Assembly (NCBI RefSeq): GCF_001625215.2
Contig: NC_030386.2
Span: forward strand, 12,817,741 to 12,881,740
DNA: 64,000 nucleotides
Direction of reading: 5' to 3'
DNA from: Daucus carota subsp. sativus
Lineage: Eukaryota; Streptophyta; Magnoliopsida; Apiales; Apiaceae
In this document: piece after piece, positions 48,001 through 58,400 of the stretch
Numbering within the stretch: the first letter of the stretch is position 1
Layout: each line of letters starts with the position of its first letter
Position numbers and translations under genes: made by a program
Notes under the pieces: generated by a model
The model's database searches: none
What the model was told of the DNA's origin: nothing
Seen by the model: the letters and a program-made list of their open reading frames with translations, nothing else

Positions 48001-49647
48001 CAGTCGATATCATATCGACACAACAATCCCAACAAACCTGTAATCAATCTCTGAAATAATCGAAATACTTAATTTATAAATACTAACTAACCTCGATAAT
48101 CAATCAAACGAACCAGCAAACAGGGGCGGATCTAGCCCACGAATGTTAGAGGGGCACGAAGCAAATTTTCGGAAAACACCTATACATCTTTAAATTTTTT
48201 GGGGGCACTTTTATAATTTTGTAAAATTTAGAATGGTGAAAAAATGTAAAAAAAAGATTTAGGGGGGACACGTGTCCCCGCGTGCCTCTTCCTAGATCCG
48301 CCCCTGCCAGCAAATGAAATAATAAATAAACACGTATAAGAAAATCAATTCAGGACTCGAGCCACTCGAATAATCTACACAGCCAGGTAGTCAAAACTCG
48401 GCCAACTCGGGCCCACACACAAATACATATACCCACCTGCACACACGCACGCATACTGAGCACCCACACACTGATTCCGCACACGGACACCAGAATATAC
48501 ACACACACACCCACACCAGACCACATAATCGCGCACACACATAGCCTCGTGGCACACACTAATACACACACTCGAAATACACACATACAGATGCACAGGC
48601 ACAGCAGCAAAGCAAAGGGAGGCAGGGGAATGAGGGGAAAAGAGAGGGGACGAGCTGGTGGTGCCGGAATCGGAGCACGAGCGGCGATGGGCGGCCGGAA
48701 AACAGAGCAGCGGTGGCTAAGAACACTGCAGCGACACCCGGGAGAGAGAGAGGGCAAGGAGAGTGCGAGGGAGCAGGAGAGAGCGAGAGATTTGGGGGAG
48801 ATGGGTGTGCAGAGAGAGATTAGAGAGAAAGAGAGAGACGGTGGAGAGATTTTAGGAGAGAGAAGAGGCGGTGAGAGATTGTAAAAGAAAAGAAAGTAAA
48901 TCAGTTTATAAAAACTGATTTCACGCAAGACACGTATCAAAGCAATTGACACGTACCCCTGCCAGCTTGGTCTCAGACTGAATTTGACAGATTAGCGAAC
49001 AAAATCACAGATAAAAATGATCCAGATAAATACCAAAATAATTTTTAAAATCTCAACATAATTAAAAACTAATAAAATATGATTTCCACGATTTTTGGAT
49101 CATTTTTGAAATTAACAGAAACACCCCACTTGAAACTACACTGAAAATCATTTAGAACTGAATAATTATCGAAATATCATTTTATGAATTTTATAAATCT
49201 CTAAAAATATTTAATGAAATTATAAAGTGATAAAAAATGATTTTATATGCAATACACCATTTTATATAATTCAATCAGTATAAAACCCATAACAAATGGG
49301 AATTGATAACACAACTCAACAATCCAATAGAAATAAAATACACCGAATCTCAAGAATATAATCACACAATATTCATAATTAACTATAATTAATTATCGAA
49401 CAATTCCACCAGTATCACTTAATCACATAACACATATATTCACATAATAATCATTTAGAATTTTTCAAAATAATATATGAAACTCATTTTTGAAGAAACA
49501 GTTATATACCAATAACACAATAACCCGGAGTTTAAATATAACATTTTGATTTAATTAAAATGGAATAAAATATCAAATCTCATTCCCTTCCTTGAACAAA
49601 ATCACTTTCATAATAATAAATAGATTTTAAAAATCCGGGTCATTACA
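45029..49647 (-). repeat. 5' LTR of the retrotransposon (4619 bp incl. MITE)
   Basis: Removing the 186-bp MITE and its 8-bp duplication leaves exactly 4425 bp, the length of the other LTR, so no other net indel has accumulated. Confidence 0.95.
48121..48306. mobile_element. hAT-type MITE (186 bp)
   Basis: Perfect 15-bp terminal inverted repeats CAGGGGCGGATCTAG / CTAGATCCGCCCCTG are flanked by the 8-bp target duplication CCAGCAAA (48113-48120, 48307-48314). An 8-bp duplication and CA...TG ends are hAT features. The other LTR has the empty site at ~42175-42185. Confidence 0.95.
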
Positions 49648-49698
49648 GGAAGTGTTTAAAAAAGAAAAAGAAAAAAAGAGAGGAAGTAGTTTTCCTTT

Positions 49699-50795
49699 GG
49701 GAAAATAGATTTTTTTGCCACCTAACTTATTATTTGTTTAGAAACCTACCACTGAATCATAATTTTTTTCTTTTTTGCCACTAATGTTAGGTTCAGATTT
49801 TTTTTTTGTCACTAACGTTAGGTTCAGATTTGATTATTAACACTATGTTATTCTTTTTGGAGTTAATTGCATTTGGCACCCCTTTGGTTTCAGCATGTTG
49901 CACATTGCACCTAATAGTTTTGGAATAAACACTATGCAGCCCCTTACTTTTAACCCGTAGACACTTTGCACCCTTTCCGTTATCTTCTGCCGTTACCGTT
50001 AACCTTTGCAGGGGCATTTTGGGAAATTTTATTATATTTAATTAAAATCAGACCTTTATTTAAATTTTCCGACCATCTAAACGATATTTTTCGAAATCAA
50101 TTTTTCGGTAGTCTGCAATATAATGGTGATCTGTGTCTATATCTTTATATGTAGTACTTCATATGTGTCCTAGGCAGTTTATCTTGGAGGACGAGAGTAC
50201 GGATTTTTTTACTCAGAAAGGAAATCTCAAAATTAACTTATGGAACTATATTTATAAAAAGTGAGAACCTTAAAATACGTGACAAGTAGTGGTAAAGAAC
50301 TATAAAGTCAAGTGATACTATATTTTTGTGGAGTCTTAAAATAATTTATAAAACTAAATTTTTTGGGTTCTTAAAATGTCTGCTAAACTCTCATACTTCA
50401 AGATAAACATAACGTTAGTGACAAAAAAAATCCAACGTTTTTTTAAGGAAAAAAAACCAACATTAAATTTTATCCAGAAAAAATAAAATAAAATAATTTT
50501 TGAAATTTTTTGGAGTCTCAAAATGCGTGTCCAACTCTCGTCCTTCAAGGTAAATACCTAGGACACTACATATAAAGATATAGACACATATCAGATCGCC
50601 ATTATATTGCACACTAACACTATATTTTAATAATGCTAAACATATAACATAGTGTTAATAATCAAATCCGAACCTAACGTTAGTGACAAAAAAAAGTCCG
50701 AACCTAACATTATTGACAAAAAAGAAAAAAATTATAGTTCAGTGGTAGGTTTCTAAACAAATAATAAGTTGGGTGGTAAAAAAATCTATTTTCCC
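49699..50795. mobile_element. Mutator-like TIR element (1097 bp), non-autonomous
   Basis: The ends GGGAAAATAGATTTTTTTGCC and GGTAAAAAAATCTATTTTCCC (inverse) extend as ~155-bp inverted repeats. They are flanked by a perfect 9-bp target duplication TTTTCCTTT (49690-49698, 50796-50804), diagnostic of Mutator-like elements. A second inner pair of inverted segments (~50114-50200 and ~50529-50614) suggests originally longer arms split by a ~250-bp insertion. No gene inside. Confidence 0.93.
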
Positions 50796-50806
50796 TTTTC
50801 CTTTTA

Positions 50807-51111
50807 CTCCCTCTGTCCCTCTCATTTCTTTACAGTTACTATTTTGAGATGTCCCTCTCATTTCTTTACGTTACTATAAATAGTAAGTTTTTCTCATCTT
50901 TACACCCACTATCTCCCCCCCACTATCTCATATTTAACAATAAAAACTACTATTACACTCACTACTTTCCTCCACTATCTCAAATCTATTATTAAATATT
51001 GATAGGTCCCACCATTTTACCTATTTTTCATCTAACTTTACTCATTTTCCATACATTGTCTTGGTCTCCATGTCCCCCTCCAATGTAAACAATTGAGAGG
51101 GACGGAGGGAG
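50807..51111. mobile_element. Stowaway-type MITE (305 bp)
   Basis: CTCCCTCTGTCCCTCTCATT at the left and GAGAGGGACGGAGGGAG at the right, with TA on both sides (50805-50806, 51112-51113). Its TA target directly follows the Mutator-like element's duplication. Confidence 0.92.
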
Positions 51112-51175
51112 TACGTATTTAATAAAGTTTTCTTCACTATTCAGTATTCACTGTTCAGCACATGACACTTAAACT

Positions 51176-51181
51176 CACGTG
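51176..51181. promoter_or_regulatory. G-box CACGTG upstream of the hydrolase gene
   Basis: ACTCACGTGTC lies 128 bp before the hydrolase start codon. Regulatory role is inferred. Confidence 0.4.
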
Positions 51182-51288
51182 TCAAAATACAATCACTAAA
51201 CTATCGGACGGCTGGACATCAAAGTACTTGCACAACATCTAGTTTTTCAACTCACTTTATCTTTTAGTCTTGCTTTGTTTTGTTGAGT

Positions 51289-51309
51289 ATGTTCCTAAAT
51301 CAAGTTTAA
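51289..51309 (+). CDS. Upstream ORF of 6 codons overlapping the hydrolase start
   Basis: An ATG at 51289 in a different frame reads six codons and stops with TAA at 51307-51309, sharing the A of the main ATG (TAATG). If the transcript begins upstream, this could affect initiation at 51309. No expression evidence. Confidence 0.4.
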
Positions 51310-54300
51310 TGGGTTTTTCAACATGGGTCTTGTTGATCTTAAATATTTTGATGTTTGCTGCACTACCCATTTTCTCAGATAGTAGTTTGAGTTCGAATCA
51401 GCTCCCTGAAATCCCCAAAGAATTTTTAAAATTTGCCAAGAAAGCTGAAGTCTTTGATTGGATGGTGAGAATTAGGAGGAAGATTCATGAGAATCCTGAA
51501 CTGGGTTATCAAGAATTTGAGACTAGTAAACTTATTAGAGATGAACTTGATCGTTTAGGGATTCAATACAAGTACCCAGTTGCTGTTACTGGTGTTGTTG
51601 GATACATTGGTTCTGGTGAGCCTCCCTTTGTTGCTTTGAGAGCTGACATGGATGCTCTTCCCATTCAGGTTTCTTTATTGTTTTATCATTTTTTAATTTT
51701 AGAATTTAATATACTCAAACACCCCCTTGTTTTGACCAGGTTCCAGCCCAGGGATACCATTGTATCAATAGGCCATTGGTTTCTTTACTTTTCGACCTGT
51801 TGGAGTTTATAGTTTTAGGTTTTGTTTCAAGTGCAAACTAATTTAGCCTACAAATTACAAACTTGTGAGTTGTGTTGGTGTAAAGTAGGTTTGTAGTGCG
51901 GTGACCTGCTGATTTGTACTACTGTGAGTGGTGAATTTTGACGGATAATTCGGTGTTGGTCTGTACAGTTTGTATGCTGAAATTGTTTGTGGTGAAACAT
52001 GAATGGATGTCTATATGGATATATATGTTGCTAAATGTCTATTACGGGAAACTGGATAATCGTTATCATGCACTGATGTTTATTAACCAGGCTGTAATAA
52101 TATTTTTTATTATGGTGATTGTTATTGCCCAAGGTTTGGACTCGTGTAAGTTGATTGATGCTTGTATGTTGATATGTAGTTTACCAAATGATATTGGTTC
52201 TTGATAGGAAATGGTGGAGTGGGAGCACAAGAGTAAAATTCCTGGAAAGATGCATGCGTGTGGGCATGATGCACATGTCACAATGCTGCTTGGTGCAGCA
52301 AAGATTCTACAAGAGCACCGTGAAGCTATAAAGGTAGTTCTGCAGATGACAAATTCATAGTTTTGTATGTTTTCACATCACCTTTTAGGCAAACTTCAGG
52401 GAATCCGTACATAGTGTACTTTATATACCAATTTACGAGAACAGTTAGGGATTGAGGGTGCGGAATTGTCTCATCAGTCGATAATAGTTGGGAAGTAAAA
52501 CGAGGTTTTGTCTGGCCTGTATCTACTTTTCTGTGATTTTGGCTAATTAGTGGATTAGTGTATGCCTGACGTTAAGCTCGATTTTAGCATGCCCTATTCT
52601 GATGTCTCTTAAATTATTTAAATGATCCACGCCTTTTGCTTTCAACAGGGAACTGTTGTACTTGTTTTCCAGCCTGCAGAGGAAGGAGGTGCTGGAGCAA
52701 AGCAAGTGATAAATGCAGGAATTCTTGAGAATGTGAAAGCCATATTTGGTCTGCATGTTGCACCTGACTTGCCTGTAAGCAAAGTTTACTCAAGGCCGGG
52801 TCCTATTATGGCCGGGAGTGGATTCTTTGAAGCCGTTATTAGCGGTAAAGGTGGTCATGCTGCCATCCCTCAACACTCAATCGACCCAATATTGGCAGCT
52901 TCAAACGTAGTTGTCAGTTTACAGCATCTTATTTCCCGGGAAACAGATCCTCTTGATTCTCAGGTAAATTTCTGTATTGGTGTCATACATGGGTTTGGAA
53001 ATAATATAAGCAAGCTTCCAGACCACTAATTTTGTTATGTTTAGAATTGTTTAAGGATACTTTTCCTGGAAAGATCTTAACTAGTAGGTTGTGTAGTTGT
53101 TTTGCTTTCGAAGGAGGATGTGTTGTTGGAAAAAGTAATGCTTTGGTGCTCTATCTTCTATAACACCAACCCTTGCTTTATTCGTGATCCAAATTGCAGA
53201 TATGTACATTTTAAAGAACCTTTTTGCTTGGACTAAATGCCTAAATTTCTTTTGTTCAAAATAACTTGTTAAACTTCATAGGGATCTTTTACTGCTAATA
53301 AAGGAGGGTCGATAAATTTTAAGGTGCTCAACTACGGATTGCTACTCTTTTGCCTAGCAAGCCTAGTAGTTAGAGAGAGAGAGGTAGAAAAACGAACTGA
53401 ACCAAGATTCATAGACAGAGAAAGAGAGTGGAGGTTCTTTTTCTAGTTGAATGCCCATTCTTCTGTTTGATAAACTCTTGCCGAAATTTGTTTACCACCC
53501 GCATCTTCTCTTGGGGGTCTGATTGAACTGTCTACACTCTACTCTCTATGATAGAGCCTGTTCCAAATGACTCTTCGATTTGAAAGTTACTGTGAAGATA
53601 GTAAGATGGTGTTCCCTCTCCCCATGGGTTTTCCTGCCTTGTCGATTTTTCACTCTAAACCCCACCAAGCCCAAGCTCCCCCCAATCGCTTCTCTCCCAT
53701 CATGCCTTTACTCATATCAGAATGGTTTAGTTAGAACTTTATTATGTTCTTGTTGATTTACTCTTTTTGAATATTGGAAGTGAATATACATTGTAGAAAG
53801 ATGATGAAGGATAATTCATATTTTAAGTTTACTTCCAGGTAGTTACAATTGCAAAATTCAAAGGAGGTGATGCATTTAATGTTATTCCAGATTCTGTTGT
53901 TATTGGTGGCACATTACGTACCTTCTCAAAAGAATCTTTGATGCAGCTAAAGCAGCGAATTAAGGAGGTACATATATCTGCCTAAGTTGCACTCGTGATT
54001 TGAGAATTTTATTGTAAAATTTTGGTATGTAGTGAATTTCATTTACACTTATTTCTGGTAAATACATTGACAATTGACAAGAGGTTGAAACTACATAAAT
54101 TTAAAACTTAAATATTTCCACCACCTATTATCTCTCCATGGCATACTTAATGAGGGCCAATTTTGAATTCGTTCTGTAACACTTCTTGACTAGAGGAAAT
54201 AATATTTTTGAATTTATATTCATTTGTCCTTCATTCCTAGTGAATAAGATACTGTACTTAATGTATTATAGTATTCGTGCCACCGCTTGCATTAACAAAA

Positions 54301-54892
54301 AACTGAAAATCATTCAATTCATGTTTGTGTATGCATTTGCATCAGGATTACTTTCCCCAGTCTGCATTGAATATCTGCAGTTGTTTCAAGCGTTCTATAT
54401 AAGTTCTGCAATATTACCATTTCCAGCCCTAGCAACTCAAATATTTTCAGACAACCTATCTTTTGAGGCTTGCAATTTCAACAGGTTATTATTGGACAAG
54501 CAGCTGTACACAGGTGTACAGCAACTGTGAATTTTCTAGAAAGTGAGAAGCCATTCTACCCTCCTACTGTCAATGATAAAGGGCTGCACCAGTACTTCCA
54601 AAATGTCGCGGCCGACATGATTGATATTTCCAGTGTAAAAGAAATGCAGCCAATGATGGGAGCTGAAGATTTCTCATTCTACCAAGAGGAGATACCAGGT
54701 TACTACTATAATCTTGGTATGAAAAATGAAACAAAAGGAAACCTGGCATATCTGCACTCTCCCCACTTCCAAATCAATGAAGATGCTTTTCCGTTTGGTG
54801 CTGCACTTCAAGCGTCACTGGCTGCTAGATATATTCTTGAAAATCAACCAGAAAGCACGCCACTGAAAGGAGAACATCGTGATGAGTTGTAG
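51309..54892 (+). CDS. IAA-amino acid hydrolase, ILR1-like (M20D metallopeptidase)
   Basis: Five exons: 51309-51668, 52208-52333, 52649-52963, 53839-53967, 54485-54892; 1338 bp, 445 aa, the family's usual size. The first in-frame ATG (51309) starts a hydrophobic signal peptide. Family members release auxin (IAA) or jasmonate from amino-acid conjugates, mostly in the ER. Visible metal-site motifs: HACGHDAH (Cys and His ligands), QPAEEGGAG (Glu ligand and general base), FGLHVAP and HSPHF near the C-terminus. The dimerisation domain starts at ISGKGGHAA. The protein ends RDEL, an ER-retrieval tetrapeptide of the KDEL/HDEL type. Closest groups by knowledge are IAR3/ILL proteins; which one cannot be decided here. 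Substrate preference is unknown. Confidence 0.95.
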
Positions 54893-55492
54893 TTGCAGTA
54901 CTTTTAGCTATTGGTAAAGAAAAAAGTGCCAGGGGCATATGGAGCTTCACGATTTCGCGCTGCTAGAACTTATTATATCAGTAATTGAGTAGCCAGATGT
55001 GATGTTTTTAACTGTCTACCAACACTAAATATGTAAACAATCAGCTTAACTGCAAGCAGACCTTGCAAATATGACCACATTCTGATTTTATTTATAAGGA
55101 TGTTGTTGATCTTGTATTATTATTGTAGCTAATATATGGGTGCCATTTATGTCCATATGTAGATAACATGTTTTGCATTGCAAGCCTCATATTAAAATAT
55201 GAAGAATGATTAAAAAAAAATATATTTACTCAAAATTATAAAATTACTTTAAAAAAAAAAACCCTAAATCATAAAACTAAATATTTTATTTACTATTCCA
55301 AACATGAAGACAAAAACTTATGTTTTAGAAAGTAATTAATTACATTTTCAAAAGTAATTATTTATCTTGACATTTATTTCTAAAAAAACAAATATATAAA
55401 AACTAAAAAGACAGCCAAACGGCAGGTTAGTTTGGCGCCTCCCTCCGCGCTCCCACCTTGTTTTATCTCCTCAACCAAACTCCCCGGCGTCA
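54893..55492. other. Intergenic region between hydrolase and methyltransferase genes
   Basis: It contains the hydrolase 3' flank, A-rich low-complexity stretches (55205-55290) and the methyltransferase promoter. No further gene. Confidence 0.45.
55394..55401 (+). promoter_or_regulatory. Candidate TATA box of the RNA methyltransferase gene
   Basis: TATATAAA about 95 bp before the start codon at 55493. Position and match are plausible; unproven. Confidence 0.4.
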
Positions 55493-58400
55493 ATGGCGAC
55501 GGCGGCGCTGCCGAGCTTCCATATCCGGCGACTCAATTTCTCTCATCCACTTCTCCTCAATCTCCGCACTCACTCTCTCTCCTCTTCTTCCACCGCACTA
55601 GCTTCACTAGACTCCGTCTCATCCGAACCAGCTCAATCCAACACTAGCACCACTGCAAACCCTAGAAACGACAACGTCAAGGCCAAACCGACGTCGTTTT
55701 ACCCCAAGAGAGGCCAGACTCTTGAACTCGAGTGCGAGTCGATTGCGTACAAAGGCAAAGGCGTTTGTAAAGTTGCGGATACTGGATTCGTGCTTATGTG
55801 TGATCGTGTTCTCCCTGGTGAACGCTTCATCGGTCGCGTTACTCGAAAAAAAGATAATTACGCTGAGGTAGTTAATTTAGGATATTTGGATATTCGTAGC
55901 GCTGTAGTCTAGTGGATTTGTTTGTTCGTGCCTACATGAACATTTTAGGGGGCGTTTGGATTGAGGTTGGGAATGGGAATGGAGGTTATGGGAATGGGGG
56001 TTAATGGAAATGGGAATGGTATGAGAAGGGTATGATTTAACCACCTAAAAGGATTGGGGTTCCCATTCCATGGCACCAAATAACTAATCCAAACACTTGT
56101 TATGAGATTAAGGTTCCGATTCCCGTTAACCGGGCTCATTAACCATGAACCAAACACCCCCTTAATTTATGAATTGATGGAGTGTTCATGAGTATTTGAA
56201 TTTCGTTTCATGTTAATTTATGTTTTTTAATATTGTGGTATAGTGATTAGGTTTGTTCGTGCCTATGTGGACAGTTTCAGTTTTTAATTGGTGGACATGT
56301 TCAAGAGTATTTAAATTTCGATTTATATTAATTTACGTCATTTAATATCGTTAGCATTTTAGTGTAGTGGATATGTTTATTCGGGCCTAAGTGGATGTTT
56401 TAGTTTTTAGTGGATGTAAGTGAGTGTGAGAATTTTTACAGTTTGGGTAGCGGAGTTAGGGTTGTTTATTCTGTCCGAGTTTTTTTTTTATGTATGTTGT
56501 GATTGTGAAAAGTGTAGGTGAAAAAATTGAAGACACTATCTCCACATCGGGATGCTGTGGAGGCGCCATGTGAATATGCTTCGCATTGTGGAGGTTGTAA
56601 AACGCAAAATCTGTTGTACGAGGCTCAAGTGAGAGCGAAGGAACTACAAGTTCGTGAATTGACGGTGCATGTGGGAAGGTTTTCTAATAAGGAATTGGAG
56701 ACTATTATGAAGCCTATTGTTCCTTGTGATATCCAGTTTCATTACCGTAACAAGGTTGGATTATAATCGAAGTTTTTTGTTGTTTTGCCTCTGTTTGTTC
56801 TTTTTTTTGTTGGTGATTATAGATTGGTTGTCCTTTACTGACATTTAATTTGCATTTTTGGATGTAAAAATATTGAATTTTGAATCGAGGAACATGATTG
56901 TGAGTTTGCACTGCGACTGTCCTTAATTCTGGGAATGCATTCAATGAAAATTAGTCCAATCCTAAATATGATCTTATATATTCAATATAACAATTTTGTT
57001 AGGTTTTGTATAATACTGGGAATAGTGACATTTTAGCCTCTATTATGATTGTGCAGATGGAGTTCTCATTTGGTCCAAAAAAGTGGAAACCCCAAGAACT
57101 GTTGGGGGAGGGCAGCTCCAACAACAATGATGATTATGCTTTGGGTCTGCATGCTCCTGGATTTTTTGACAAGGTTCTTAATGTCGACATCTGCTTATTG
57201 CAGAGTGAACCAGCTAATAGGGTATGCTGCTTGTTTTTGTGAATATTTCAAAGATAACAGTGGCCTTAACTTCGGTCATTGCATTACTTATTCAACATAG
57301 ATATCCAATATTCTAGCCCTTGGTAGAGAAAGGCCTTTCTCTTCTGTGAGATTGTTTATCACCTTGCATCGGAAGCGAATACCTTTTTTTTTAAAAAAAA
57401 AGATTAATATATTCTGGTTTCAACCTCAACCTCCAATACAGGGGTGAGGGCAATACCGCTAGGGTAAGGAACCTTTGGTCTGATATGAAGAATTTTTTTA
57501 AACGAAGCCTGATACTACAGAAAGCCTTCAGTGCCTTCTTTTACTTCTTACGTCCGTATTTAGGCTTAAAATATTAATTAATCAGAAAACTATATAAAAC
57601 TGAGAATGTCAACATGTACTGAATTCATTCAGCTCAGCAAAGCTGAATCTGGTCAAGATTTTAACTTTATATAGCTATCTCAAGGTAAATGTCCAGTTGT
57701 TCACCATGCTTTACTGATGAAAATTTAAGAGTTTCTCTATTACAAATTAGGTAATTTGCTTGTCATATATCTTGCTAATATGTTGTGGGAACAGGCCATC
57801 CATTTGAGCCACATATCAGATGCACTTGCTTTGCCCATTTGTTTAAATAGTATTTTTGATCAATAGGTTCTTGCAGCAATTCAAGATATTTGGAGGGAGT
57901 CCCAGTTAGGTCTATCTCCATACAATTGCCGCTCTCATGCTGGATTTTTGAAGCATCTAATGATACGAACTGGCAGGTATGCAGGTTTTATATGTTTATT
58001 TTAAATATATTTAGCTTCCCTATTAACATATTAGTTATTACACTATTATAGTTTCATAAGAATCATATAACTGATTTTATGCATGCGTCTTTTGACTCTT
58101 TTCTACCTCTTTTGATTTAGGGATGCTGAGACCAGTCTTCCCGAGATTATGGTAAATTTTGTCACAGCATCTTACGAGCCTGATCTGCTGAAACCCCTTG
58201 TTGAGAAAATTGAAGCTATCCCCGAAGTGGTATGCAATTGAGCAAACTCTATAAGCTTCTTTTGTTTTGATTACTTACACGTGCAGTCCATATTTGTACC
58301 AACTCAATAGTGTTATAAGCTATAGAGCATATATTGGAAAAAACTATACATATGTGATAGTCTTGACCATCTTTTTAACATTGTTATGACCTTGCTTAAC

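Larger units (their letters stand above)
39093..49647 (-). mobile_element. Complete non-autonomous LTR retrotransposon (LARD-like), 10.6 kb
   Basis: Two direct LTRs (39093-43517 and 45029-49647) bracket a 1511-bp interior. The 5-bp target duplication GGAAG flanks the whole (39088-39092, 49648-49652). On the minus strand the order is 5' LTR, primer-binding site, interior, polypurine tract, 3' LTR. No gag, protease, reverse transcriptase, RNase H or integrase was seen, so it must move in trans. Very long LTRs with a small non-coding interior fit the LARD description, although the interior is shorter than in the original barley LARDs. The family also left the solo LTR at 8914-13327. Confidence 0.95.
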
